The notes below the pieces were generated by a model, which was given only the letters and a program-made list of their open reading frames with translations, ran no database searches and was not told where the DNA came from. From contig JAHJLU010000402.1 of the NCBI GenBank assembly GCA_018821745.1, positions 1 through 12,075 on the forward strand: DNA of 12,075 nt. The letters run 5' to 3'. The position numbers and the translations under genes were made by a program. The stretch is from Myxococcota bacterium (GTDB lineage Bacteria > Myxococcota_A > Polyangia > HGW-17). The stretch's first letter is position 1; the number at the start of each line of letters is the position of its first letter. Positions 1-9,000 of this stretch are shown here, piece after piece.

Positions 1-49
1 ACTCTGGCTCACCCTGCTGTAGCTTCACAATTCTCACTGCCCCGCAATT

Positions 50-92
50 TTTCCTCCGGGGGGAGGTGGTCGACGCCCCACCCCGGAGGGAA
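50..92. other. GC-rich hairpin in the leader region
   Basis: CCTCCGGGG at 53-61 pairs perfectly with CCCCGGAGG at 81-89. The stem extends outward through a T-G wobble (52/90) and two T-A pairs (51/91, 50/92), giving about 12 pairs around a 19-base loop that contains GTCGAC. There is no T-run after it on the plus strand (GGAATTGCC follows) and none on the minus strand, so it is not a standard Rho-independent terminator. It lies upstream of the proposed promoter at 98-127, so it more likely belongs to the 3' end of an upstream gene outside the window than to the leader of the downstream mRNA. Its role is unknown. Confidence 0.5.
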
Positions 93-97
93 TTGCC

Positions 98-127
98 TTG
101 AATGAAAAGACACAAAGGACGTATCAT
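98..127 (+). promoter_or_regulatory. Putative sigma-70 promoter of the LRR lipoprotein gene
   Basis: TTGAAT at 98-103 (4 of 6 matches to TTGACA) and TATCAT at 122-127 (5 of 6 matches to TATAAT) are separated by 18 bases. Transcription would start near 134, just ahead of the strong ribosome binding site GAGGAGGT at 137-144, which sits 5 bases before the ATG at 150. The resulting leader is very short. The call rests on consensus matching only. Confidence 0.4.
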
Positions 128-149
128 CCCAGTACCGAGGAGGTAACCC

Positions 150-1733
150 ATGGGAAAAATGATCGTACTGACCGCTGTTTTTGTGCTGACAGCCTGTGTC
201 CCTCGCCAGGATGAAGAGTATTTTCGACAGAAAATGGCCAATGAGAAGCTGGCCATGGAGCGATGGCAGCAAAAAGAGCGGGAGAAGCAACTCGAGAACC
301 AGAGAAAATACCGGGAGGAGCTTCTTCTCACTGAAGAAAAACGGCGTCTTTTACAGAACGCCCTCTATACGCTCAGGCAGTCTCCACATCTGCTCACGGT
401 CCTGCAGCTGAAACTGCTCGGACCCCAGATCAACCACTCCAGCCTGGGCATGAGAAACTCCAGACTGCCCGCCGAGGGGTACGCGCTGCTTGCGGGGTGG
501 ACAGGCCTGCGTTATCTCTACGCTGACAATTCGCTCATCACCGACGCGGGCCTCATCGCCATGGGGTCTCTGCCGCATCTCACCTCCCTCTCCCTGAGTA
601 ACACCGCTGTCTCCGATGCGGGGATGGAGGCACTGGCCAAAATGCCCAGCCTGAAATATCTTGATATTTCAAAGACAAATGTGACGGACAAGGGGCTCGC
701 TGCCCTCGGGAAGCTCACATCCCTCACTTCTCTCAATATTACCGGGACGAAGATCACCGGGACCGGCTTCGCGTCCTTCCCGTCCACTAACAAAATCGTC
801 CTCCTCAATCTTGCCAATCTCCCCCTCACGGTGCAGGGCATGAAGCAGATCGGTCATCTGGGAAATCTGGTCCAGCTTATTTTGAAGAACCCCTCTGTCA
901 ACGACACGCTCTTCATGGCCCTCAAGGGGCTCCCCAACCTGCACATTCTGGATCTGCGGGGCAGCAGAGTTACGGCGAAAGGGTTCGCCCATGTGGCAGC
1001 CTTCAAGGCGCTTGAGCAGGTTTATGTGCCGAAAAAGCTGCCGCCCAAAGCCCTTAACGCGCTCAGGGGGTGCCCTCGTTTTACCCAGATTCGCTCCGAC
1101 TCCTTCCGTGTTCCGCTGACGGCGGCCCACATCACGGCAATGGCCTCCAAAAATATCACCGGAGTCAATCTCCTCAACATGATCAGCACGAAGAAAATCC
1201 TGGTGGCCGTGGGAAAACTGGGATCCCTTCTCTCCCTTGCCATGGTGGTGACACGGCAGGCCACGGGGGCATACCCATCCCTGAGAAATCTCAAAAAACT
1301 GAAGACCCTGGACTTCTCCTGCTCAAGTCAGGTTGCGGGTCCTGCGCCTTATCTTGGCGGGCTCACCTCCCTTGAGCAATTGAGTCTCTCGACCTGTACC
1401 ACGGACCTTGCGGGCATCCGGGCTCTCTCTCGGCTGAAGAAACTGCGTAATGCCACTCTCCACATTCTCAAGGGCTCCGAGGCCATGGTGCCATATTTCG
1501 TGGGCATGAAGTCACTCCGGCAGCTCTATATCACCAATGTTCCAGATGTGGCGGCTGTCGGCTCCATGCGTATCAAGAGGCATTATCGCTATCGCAATCG
1601 GCATTACCGTCCCACGGCGCCCATGTGGCTCCAGGTCCTCGCAACAAAGCGCCCCGATCTGACCATCTGGTTCAACGGATACGTTGTGCGAAACGTCCAG
1701 TACCGTCTTCCTGCTGGCAGCAAAAGGATTTAA
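150..1733 (+). CDS. Leucine-rich-repeat lipoprotein with N-terminal coiled coil
   Basis: This 527-residue protein probably sits in the cell envelope, but its partner and function are unknown. It opens with a short lipoprotein signal peptide: a hydrophobic run ends in L-T-A-C, with Cys16 as the acylated residue. Residues about 18-75 are rich in Glu, Lys, Arg and Gln and look like a charged coiled-coil stalk. From about residue 95 come leucine-rich repeats of 24 residues. The clearest units begin near residues 144 and 168, with the pattern LxxLxLSxTxVxDxGLxALxK. A second, more divergent LRR block covers about 335-485, and the C-terminus is Arg/Tyr-rich and basic. LRR proteins of this kind are usually protein-binding scaffolds. 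The start is well supported by GAGGAGGT at 137-144 and by the lipobox. The gene appears monocistronic, since 126 bases separate it from the transporter start. No catalytic domain is visible. Confidence 0.88.
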   Translation: MGKMIVLTAVFVLTACVPRQDEEYFRQKMANEKLAMERWQQKEREKQLENQRKYREELLLTEEKRRLLQNALYTLRQSPHLLTVLQLKLLGPQINHSSLGMRNSRLPAEGYALLAGWTGLRYLYADNSLITDAGLIAMGSLPHLTSLSLSNTAVSDAGMEALAKMPSLKYLDISKTNVTDKGLAALGKLTSLTSLNITGTKITGTGFASFPSTNKIVLLNLANLPLTVQGMKQIGHLGNLVQLILKNPSVNDTLFMALKGLPNLHILDLRGSRVTAKGFAHVAAFKALEQVYVPKKLPPKALNALRGCPRFTQIRSDSFRVPLTAAHITAMASKNITGVNLLNMISTKKILVAVGKLGSLLSLAMVVTRQATGAYPSLRNLKKLKTLDFSCSSQVAGPAPYLGGLTSLEQLSLSTCTTDLAGIRALSRLKKLRNATLHILKGSEAMVPYFVGMKSLRQLYITNVPDVAAVGSMRIKRHYRYRNRHYRPTAPMWLQVLATKRPDLTIWFNGYVVRNVQYRLPAGSKRI

Positions 1734-1859
1734 CTTCGCCTCTCTTCTGATCCGGGGTTTGAAATGTCCCCGTCTGACCACAAATCAGTTGTCCCCACTG
1801 CTTTCCCCCGGTATGTTCCTCTCCTTGAATAAATGTTTGCCTTCTTTAAGGAATTGATA

Positions 1860-3043
1860 ATGCATATTTTAATAGGCCTTTTGGGCATCGCTGTTTTGGT
1901 TGGGCTGTCATGGCTGCTGTCTGAGCATAAAGGGCAGGTCAGGTGGAGGACCGTTGTCTATGGGCTGCTGAGCCAATTTATTTTTGCCCTCTTTATCCTG
2001 AAGACAGCGCCGGGAAAAGTGATCTTTTCCTCCCTGAAAGACGGGGTCAACCAACTGATTCTCTTCACCAACGCGGGCAGTGAATTTGTGTTCGGCGACC
2101 TGATGAAGACCGGCTTCAGTTTTGCGCTCTCCGTGCTGCCCACGATAATATTTTTCTCATCCCTCTTTGCGGTCCTCTATTACTTCAGGATTCTGCAGTT
2201 TTTTGTAAAATTGTTCACCATGCTTCTGTCAAAACTTCTGGGGACCAGTGGCGCAGAGTCATTGAGCGCCGCTGCAAACATATTCATGGGACAGACAGAA
2301 GCGCCGCTCATGGTGAAGCCCTATGTGGAAAAAATGACCCGGAGTGAGCTCATGACCCTGATGACCGGCGGAATGGCCACCGTCGCCGGTGGTGTTCTCG
2401 CCGCATATGTGGGCATGGGAATTGATGCGGGTCACCTGATCGCGGCATCGGTAATGAGTGCCCCCGCGGCCATAACCTTTGCAAAAATAATGGTCCCCGA
2501 GACACAGATCGCCGTGACCGCAGACATCCATAACATCGAAATTGAGATCACGGATCAGAACGTCCTCGATGCCGCAGCACGGGGAGCGAGTGAGGGGGCC
2601 TATCTCGCCATCAATGTTGCGGCCATGCTCATCGCCTTCATCGCCTTCGTCGCTCTGTTCAACTATTTTTTTAAATTTGCGGGAACATCCATGGAAGAGA
2701 TCCTTGGATACATGATGCGACCCTTTGCGTGGCTCATGGGAGTTCCATGGGAAGAGTCGGGACCCTCCTGGGGGAAAAAACCATTCTCAATGAATTCATC
2801 GCCTATAAGCATCTGGGGGAATTTGCCAAATCCGCCCATCCCCTCAGTGAGCGTTCCACGATCATCGCCACCTATGCGCTGTGCGGTTTTGCCAATCTGG
2901 GCTCCATTGCCATTCAACTGGGGGGGATCAGCGGGATAGCCCCCTCCCGCAGGGGCGAGATCGCAGGGCTTGGCATAAAAGCCATGATCGCAGGTACGTT
3001 TGCCTCGTTTGTGACCGCAAATATTGCAGGGCTGCTTCTTTGA
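1860..3043 (+). pseudogene. Concentrative nucleoside transporter (NupC/CNT family), frameshifted
   Basis: The intact family imports nucleosides across the inner membrane with Na+ or H+. The N-terminal part has strongly hydrophobic segments and the family motif GQTEAPLMVKPY, followed by MSAPAAITFAKI. Near 2754-2758 the reading frame breaks. The first frame reads up to GVPWEES and then runs through nonsense to a stop at 2937-2939. The family C-terminus (TLLGEKTILNEFIAY, then GFANLGSIAIQLGGISG) continues in another frame to the TGA at 3041-3043. In the Vibrio cholerae structure, the Glu of NEF and the Asn and Ser of FANxxS contact the nucleoside, and here they lie beyond the break, so the first-frame product should be inactive. 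Joined, the parts give nearly 400 residues, the usual family length. I prefer the ATG at 1860 over that at 1833: AAGGA at 1848-1852 is well spaced for it, and MHILIGLLGIAVLVGLSWLL is a typical family start. There is a convergent gene downstream. Confidence 0.82.
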
Positions 3044-3075
3044 CAGAGGGAAAACCAGCTGCCGGACCCAATGAT

Positions 3076-3981
3076 CTAGAGATGACGGAGGGGAGTGAGC
3101 CGTAAGAGAAGGGGGATGACCTTCTCGTTGCGCACGATCTGACCGTGGCCGTATTGGGACTTCATATAGAAGAGCTTTGCCCGCTTCTGGCGCTTGGTAA
3201 AGCGGTTGAAGGATGCGGGGATGTTCTTCCTCACGGCGGCGTAGGGGTACTTTTTGAGGAACTGGGTGGAGGCCTGGGCGGTGTCGCTGCCCACGATCAC
3301 CAGTTTTGTGATTTTCTTTTTGATGAACTGGTCGAAGAAGCTCTGTCCTCCGTACATGGCGTCCAGGAGGATGATCTGCTTGAGGAGCCGCGCGTTGACC
3401 CACTGGACAATGGTACGAAAAGCCCCGGAGTGGCCGATGACTACCGTGGGGCCGTTGGGGAGCCGGATGTTGGCCTTGGTGACGGCTTTCTTCAGGTGTT
3501 TCAGGGAATTCCACTTTACCGTGTCATCTTTCCCCTGGGGTGCCTCGGGGACAATAAAAATGGCGTTCTGGCGGGATTTTCGAAACTGCCGGGGCAGGTT
3601 GTACTGCTTCCATGCCTGGTCCACATCGCTGTGATACCCGTGGATGTAAATGACAATCCCCGCGGTCTTCCTTTTATAGCCCCGGGGGATCCAGACGTGG
3701 ACGGGACCGTGTGCGGTCACGATGCGCCAGTGGGTGCCGCCGTGGACATTGCGGAACTCCTTCTTGGACAGGCGCTTTGAGGCTTTGGGTCTGTGCGTCC
3801 CCGGCTTTTTCGCGGCGGGCTGGGTTTTGGAGGCGGTGCCTCCCTTTCCGGGGGCGCCTTTTTTGTGCTTCGCCGATCCCTTGGCCTTGTCGGCGGTTCC
3901 CGGCTTATTGCGGGGCCTGGCCCCGATTGTCGAGGGGAGCATCAGGCTGAGGGTCAACAGGATAACAGATAGAAAATACAT
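3076..3981 (-). CDS. Secreted alpha/beta-hydrolase-like protein
   Basis: This 301-residue protein starts with a signal peptide (a hydrophobic core of about 17 residues ending in S-T-I-G-A). A Lys/Gly/Ala/Pro-rich basic linker of about 45 residues follows, then a compact alpha/beta-hydrolase-like domain. Supporting motifs are the oxyanion-type HG in IVIYIHGYHSD (His114-Gly115), the strand-turn VVIGHSGA with candidate nucleophile Ser185, candidate acid Asp233 in IVGSD after a strand (or Asp207 in ILLDAMYGG), and candidate His279 in QYGHG. The elbow reads GHSGA rather than GxSxG, so the final Gly is missing. The substrate is unknown; an esterase or a peptidase would both fit. I start at 3981 because AAAGGA lies just upstream of that ATG and the signal peptide begins there. 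An in-frame ATG at 4026 would add 15 polar residues in front of it. The gene is convergent with the transporter pseudogene, with 32 bases between them. Confidence 0.78.
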   Translation of the reverse strand: MYFLSVILLTLSLMLPSTIGARPRNKPGTADKAKGSAKHKKGAPGKGGTASKTQPAAKKPGTHRPKASKRLSKKEFRNVHGGTHWRIVTAHGPVHVWIPRGYKRKTAGIVIYIHGYHSDVDQAWKQYNLPRQFRKSRQNAIFIVPEAPQGKDDTVKWNSLKHLKKAVTKANIRLPNGPTVVIGHSGAFRTIVQWVNARLLKQIILLDAMYGGQSFFDQFIKKKITKLVIVGSDTAQASTQFLKKYPYAAVRKNIPASFNRFTKRQKRAKLFYMKSQYGHGQIVRNEKVIPLLLRLTPLRHL

Positions 3982-4297
3982 GTGCTTCCTTTGTGGATAG
4001 TGCGCTCGTTGTTCCATGGCCGACATCAGGGCCCACGAAAACGTTTCCGGTTGTAAAACGCCGCAAAAACAAAATAATTCACTGCCACAGCCAAAGAGTA
4101 GGTGCGCACTCCGGCCCTTGTGGGACCCATCATTCCATCGAATCGGTCATTTTGCAAATCTTCAGTCCATTTGTCATGGCTCCACCCCCGGGGAAAAGAT
4201 CTTTTCTTTTGGGTGCAAATGTGAAACCCTTTTGGCCGATACACACCGCTGCCCCTTTGCGGCCACGGGAAAAGTACGGAACACCGGGAGGTTCACT
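3982..4297. other. Divergent intergenic region
   Basis: These 316 bases separate the reverse hydrolase gene from the forward aminopeptidase gene, so they should hold promoters for both. The right side contains TTGTCA at 4171-4176 (5 of 6 to a -35 box), but the hexamer 18 bases on, AAAGAT, is a poor -10 box. I cannot place a convincing promoter for either gene. The forward frame is open from 4016, but that stretch gives Cys/Pro-rich low-quality protein with no resemblance to the aminopeptidase family. The only striking structure is the palindrome at 4193-4206. Confidence 0.6.
4193..4206. promoter_or_regulatory. 14-bp perfect palindrome upstream of the aminopeptidase gene
   Basis: GAAAAGATCTTTTC is its own reverse complement. 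It lies about 90 bases before the aminopeptidase start and overlaps the -10 zone of a weak promoter candidate (TTGTCA at 4171-4176). It could be an operator for a dimeric regulator, but a single copy with no known consensus is thin evidence. Confidence 0.25.
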
Positions 4298-6067
4298 ATG
4301 GTTCTACCCAGATTGTCAGCGCTCCGAGAACTGATGCAAAAGTACGGCGTCAATGCCTATATTGTCCCTTCGACGGATCCCCACCAGAGTGAATATGTTC
4401 CTGCCTTCTGGGAGCGCAGAAAGTTTCTCTCGGGGTTTACTGGGTCCGCCGGAGACGTGGTGGTTACGGGCCAAAGGGCAGCCCTGTTCACCGACTCCCG
4501 GTATTTCATCCAGGCAGCGCTCGAGCTCGATGGGAGCACCATCGAGCTCATGAAGGTGGGACAACCGGGGACCCCTTCCCCGCAGGCCTGGCTTATAGCC
4601 AACCTCTCCCCGGGGGATGTGGTCGGGATAGATCCCAGGCTCCATACGGCCACGGGAGCCCTTGCGCTGGAACAGGAACTGGAGGCCGCGGGGATCAGTC
4701 TGGTCTCGATCGATGACAATCTGGTTGATGAGATCTGGGAAGAGCAGCCCGAGCCTCCCCTGGATCCGCTGGTGATCTGGCCGGTACCATTCGCCGGTGA
4801 GGAGCGCAGCGCGAAGCTGCGCCGTGTTTACGACGCCATGGCGGCCCACGGCGTGGACACCCATGTGGTCAGTGCCCTGGACGCCATCGCCTGGCTGCTC
4901 AATATTCGCTGCAGCGACGTGGAATTCAACCCGGTGGTCATCGCCTACGTGCTGCTCAGCAATGAGCAGTGCACCCTCTTCGTCGACCCCCGAAAGGTCA
5001 CGGAGCAGGTGGCCGCTGAGCTCGGCCCCGATGTCAAGCTCGCCTCCTACGATGCATTCCCCGAGGCCCTCGCCAACCTGGAAGCCGAGCATGTGCTCCT
5101 TGACCAGGGGTCGGCCAGCCGCTGGATTGTTGACATGCTGGGGGAAGAAACCCATTTTGCCCTGGGGCATTCCCCCATTACCCTCATGAAGGCGGTTAAA
5201 AATCCGGTGGAGCTTTCAGGTTTTGCCCAAGCCCACCTCAGAGATGGTGTGGCCATGGTGCGGTTTATCCACTGGCTCCACACAGAGGTTCCCCGCGGCC
5301 AGGTGACCGAGCTTTCAGCGGCGGCAGCTCTTGAGGGTTTTCGCAGTGAGCTGGAGTATTTCAGGGGCCTGAGCTTCGAGACCATCTCAGCTCACGGCCC
5401 CCACGGGGCCATTGTCCACTACAGCGCAACTCCCGAGAGTAACGTCCCCCTCACGCCCCAGGGATTCTATCTCGTAGACTCCGGTGGCCAGTATCTCGAC
5501 GGCACCACCGATATCACAAGGACCCTGGCACTGGGGCCGGCCACCGCCGAAATGAAGCGGCTCTATACGCTGGTGCTGCGGGGACATCTTGATCTCGCCA
5601 TGGCCCTCTTTCCCGTCGGCACGGCGGGAAAACAGCTCGACACTATTGCGAGGAAACCGCTCTGGGATGCGGGTCTCAATTATTCCCACGGGACAGGTCA
5701 TGGTATCGGTGCCTATCTCAACGTCCACGAAGGTCCCCACGCCATCTCCTTTTACCGCTGCGTGGGAGTACCGCTGGAGCCGGGGATGGTCACCTCCAAC
5801 GAGCCGGGGTACTATCTCGAGGGCGCTTTCGGGATTCGCATCGAGAATGTCCTGAGCGTTGTGGAGTCTGATGTGCCGGGGTTCCTGACCTTCAACGATT
5901 TCACTCTCTGTCCCTATGAGCGCGGGTGCATTGACGCCGCGCTGCTGGAACAGCGCCATCTTGCACACATTGATGCCTATCATGCCCGCTGCCGGGAGCT
6001 GCTCGCTCCCCACCTGTCCGAGGACGAGCGGCAGTGGCTGACCGAGGCGACCCTGCCTGTTTCCTGA
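4298..6067 (+). CDS. Xaa-Pro aminopeptidase (aminopeptidase P, M24B), three-domain type
   Basis: The enzyme removes the N-terminal residue from peptides whose second residue is proline, using two divalent metal ions, probably in the cytoplasm because there is no signal peptide. It is 589 residues long, matching the three-domain XPNPEP1-like form rather than the shorter E. coli PepP. Two creatinase-like N-terminal domains cover about residues 1-300; a pita-bread catalytic domain follows to about 530, then a C-terminal extension ending in WLTEAT. All five metal ligands of the family are visible: Asp394 and Asp405 (VDSGGQYLDGTTD), His468 (HGTGHG), Glu502 (NEPGYY) and Glu516 (FGIRIEN). The catalytic His374 (AIVHY) and His477 (HEGP) are also present, with spacings identical to human XPNPEP1 as I recall it. 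The start at 4298 is set by GGGAGG at 4286-4291, 6 bases upstream, and by the family-like beginning. The next gene starts 30 bases after the stop, which suggests an operon. Confidence 0.95.
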   Translation: MVLPRLSALRELMQKYGVNAYIVPSTDPHQSEYVPAFWERRKFLSGFTGSAGDVVVTGQRAALFTDSRYFIQAALELDGSTIELMKVGQPGTPSPQAWLIANLSPGDVVGIDPRLHTATGALALEQELEAAGISLVSIDDNLVDEIWEEQPEPPLDPLVIWPVPFAGEERSAKLRRVYDAMAAHGVDTHVVSALDAIAWLLNIRCSDVEFNPVVIAYVLLSNEQCTLFVDPRKVTEQVAAELGPDVKLASYDAFPEALANLEAEHVLLDQGSASRWIVDMLGEETHFALGHSPITLMKAVKNPVELSGFAQAHLRDGVAMVRFIHWLHTEVPRGQVTELSAAAALEGFRSELEYFRGLSFETISAHGPHGAIVHYSATPESNVPLTPQGFYLVDSGGQYLDGTTDITRTLALGPATAEMKRLYTLVLRGHLDLAMALFPVGTAGKQLDTIARKPLWDAGLNYSHGTGHGIGAYLNVHEGPHAISFYRCVGVPLEPGMVTSNEPGYYLEGAFGIRIENVLSVVESDVPGFLTFNDFTLCPYERGCIDAALLEQRHLAHIDAYHARCRELLAPHLSEDERQWLTEATLPVS

Positions 6068-6097
6068 GTTTACACTACTTCCCCACGAGGTGCCCCC

Positions 6098-9000
6098 ATG
6101 GCAACGCAGCACACGGAAAACCCTTCCCTGATTACCCTGAAACTCGAGACAGAGAGCCTTGAGGAGGGGCGGTTTGTCCCCCTTCGCCTCCCCTCAAGCC
6201 TGGAAATCGACCTGTCGAAGTTCGACGCCAAGGTGGTGGACCATGGAGAAGTGGATCTGGTTATCGAGATGAAGGAGGGCGCCTACCATTTCCCCATCCT
6301 CAAAGGGGAGCCCTTCGTTGTGATCGTCGAGAAGCCGACCCGGGCGAGGATTCAGATCGCCCTGAATCGCGTGTGGCAGGGAGGCGAGAAGATCACCATC
6401 CTCACGGGGATTGATCTGCGGTTCGACAACATGCTGCTCCTGGACAACGTCATCTCCACGCTCAAGAAGCTCCCGTCCCTGTTTGAAGACAAGGATCTCA
6501 GACTGCTCAGGGATTTTCTGGAGTCATCGGGGATCTCGGGGCTGGCCAGCTCTCTGACATCGCTGGGCCGGGTGCTCGGGCGAAAGTTGGAGGAGGGGGT
6601 CCTGGGCACACCCTCCATGGAAGGGCTTGGCAAGGGCTTTGAGTTTCTCAGGACCAACCTTGTGAAGGGCGCGCACCGCCTCAAGGAGTCTCTGGACGAG
6701 GGTTTTAACCGCCTTCCCCAGATCTCCCTCTCACGGGTGACCGCGGTCCCCAGGCTGCACAACGGCGTCTGGGAGGTGGAGTTCGCCTTCTCCGGCGAGA
6801 TCTCCTACCCCGACCGGACCATCCACCCCTTTGACGAGGTGGTGCTGCCCCATGCCATCATTCCGGCCCTCTATGCGGATCTGGACCAGATAGTATCCCG
6901 ACAGCCCCTCTCCTCCGCGGCGGTCTATCATGATCGGCTGAATCTGGACGCCATGGCCGCTGAATTTCTCCGCTCCATCTCAACCTTCAGGGGAGAATGC
7001 AATCTGGAGGGGAATCTCCCCGTGGTGGCCATGGAAGTTGAGCTCCATGACGGCGGGGTGATGGGAGGCGCCGTTGCAGGTGGCGAGCCCTTTGCCCTGA
7101 GGGCCTCCTTTTCGGGGGAGAGCTCCCTCGGCGTGCTCACTGTGAACGCGCCGTCCGTACACCTGACCCGGGGGGAGGGAACCCTGAGATCCAGCCTGAA
7201 GGCAAGTGTGAACACCCTCGAAAGCGGCGTCTCTCCGGTAGTAGCGATTCTGGAGAGTATTCGGCGGGGTCAGTGGAACTCCGGCGACGGGAGTCTCACG
7301 GCCGAAGGCAAGCTGGAGAAGGGATCGTGGCTCTCTGATATGCGCTTTACAGGCACCTACAGGCATCCCCTTATTCGCGGGGGAGGGAGCATTGATCTTT
7401 CGGTGGAACGACTGAACCTCTCGGGAGGCTTTTCCCTGGCCAGTTCGACCGGTGGCACCATTGTGGTCTCCGCCGCGCAGCTGGACTACGGCCTGACCTT
7501 CGCTGTTCCCCGCGGCAGCACACTGGAGGACGGGATTGTCACCCTGGTGAGCCGGGGAATCCACGGCGACATCGGTGGAAGGCTGGAGAAGGCTGTTGAT
7601 GGCCCCACAGACATCTCCGTCGGTGGGGTTGTGGCTTTTGCCCTGGGCGGGGGCATCAGGACCGACGCCATACCGGAGCTCTCCATCGGGGAGGGCACCA
7701 TCGACGCGGAGGTGGAGGGCTCGGTGACCATCGACGTCCACCTCGGGAGCCTTGAACTCGCCCACGGCCTCAGCCGGGTGGTGGCCACCGAGAGTGAGGC
7801 GCTCTTCAACTTTGCGGTCCTCTCCCTGGCCCATCAGGGATTCTCCCTGGTGTTTCCCGGGGGAAGTGATGTGGCGCTGCGTCTGACCGAAGGCCATCTT
7901 GACTCCACGGGCTACGGTGGATCAAAGTTCTCTCTCGCCTATGATATGCACGGGGAATCCCCGAGGCTCTCCAACGGACAGGAAACCGTAGAGATTTTTG
8001 TGCCCCAGCTCCGAACCCAGAAGTTCGGCTTCGAGATCGACGGAGTGGGGGGGCTCACCATCAGCGGGGAGAAGACGGGGCTCTATGATGCCCATTACTT
8101 CAATGCCTTCCTGGATCCCCTGGCTGAGATGGAGAAGTGGAAGGATATTCTGCGCTCCTCCGAGGCCATGGAGAAGGTGGAGGCTGCCCTGGGCATCTTC
8201 AGCCGTGACGGTGCCCGTGTGCTCGGCTGGCTCTCCCGAAACGCCGGGCGTGTCCTCGATATCCTGGATGATGAGGGCGTATCCGAGCCCAGGCACCTGA
8301 TCCCCGGCAAAAATCTCGCCCGGGTCCTCTCCCGGGTCATAGCTGACAGCACCGACTACGAGGATCGCCTCTATCGCATCGTGAAGCGGGTCACCGACGC
8401 CAGGGGGCTCGATGTGCCGGGGCTCAAGAAGATACTGGATGAGGCACTGGGAGAACATGATTATCAGTTCGAGCTGGACCGCGGGCTCAAATGGCTGGCC
8501 ACGGTGCTCAACCCGTGGAAGTCCGGGCCCGAGTTTGAAACGGTGACGGTGGTCCCCTACGCCCAGGACCCTGCGCTGGCGGAGCGACTCTCGGGGGTGC
8601 CCAGCGCCCGGGAAATTTATGAGGCCCTCGCTTCTACGGAAATGGCGGACTCCTTCGTCAACCGCCTCGCCGCCATGGCCCATTATCTGAACCTGGATCA
8701 GATCAACTATATCCTCTCCAGGGAGCGCAAGGATTTGGGCCCGGCCCTCTCTATCCGGCTGCCTTATCTGCGGGAACTGAAGGAGCGCGTGAAGGAGGTA
8801 GCGGAACATTTTGGCGGCCTCTCCTATGCACTCCAGCCTGTGGCTATTTCTTTTTATCTGGATGAGGCCACACGGGCCGCGTTCCCCGGGCCCCGGATCC
8901 CCAAACCCGCGCTGCCGGGTTTTGATCTGATCGCCGGCGGTGTCCTGGGACCCAAAGACGCGGCGGTGCTCCTCCGTGCCGGCCTGGCTGCCTTCGATGG

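Noticed and set aside
9..290. Small reverse frame covering the left edge
   Set aside because: It overlaps the promoter, ribosome binding site and start of the LRR lipoprotein gene and has no recognisable motif.
1753..1772. CGGGG/CCCCG stem as a terminator for the LRR gene
   Set aside because: It has only 5 pairs around a 10-base loop and no T-run after it.
3145..3780. Open frame of 211 codons on the plus strand opposite the hydrolase
   Set aside because: The reverse strand shows a signal peptide, a ribosome binding site and hydrolase motifs. The forward product is a shadow.
4016..4297. In-frame extension of the aminopeptidase to an ATG at 4016
   Set aside because: The extra 94 residues are Cys/Pro-rich and unlike the family, while GGGAGG at 4286-4291 and the family-like start at 4298 fit well. 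The extension would also overlap the leader of the reverse gene.
4316..5170. Open frame of 284 codons on the minus strand opposite the aminopeptidase
   Set aside because: It lies inside a confidently identified enzyme gene and shows no domain of its own.
6980..7897. Open frame of 305 codons on the minus strand inside the giant gene
   Set aside because: It is opposite to a well supported gene and has a His/Gln/Gly-rich product without any motif.
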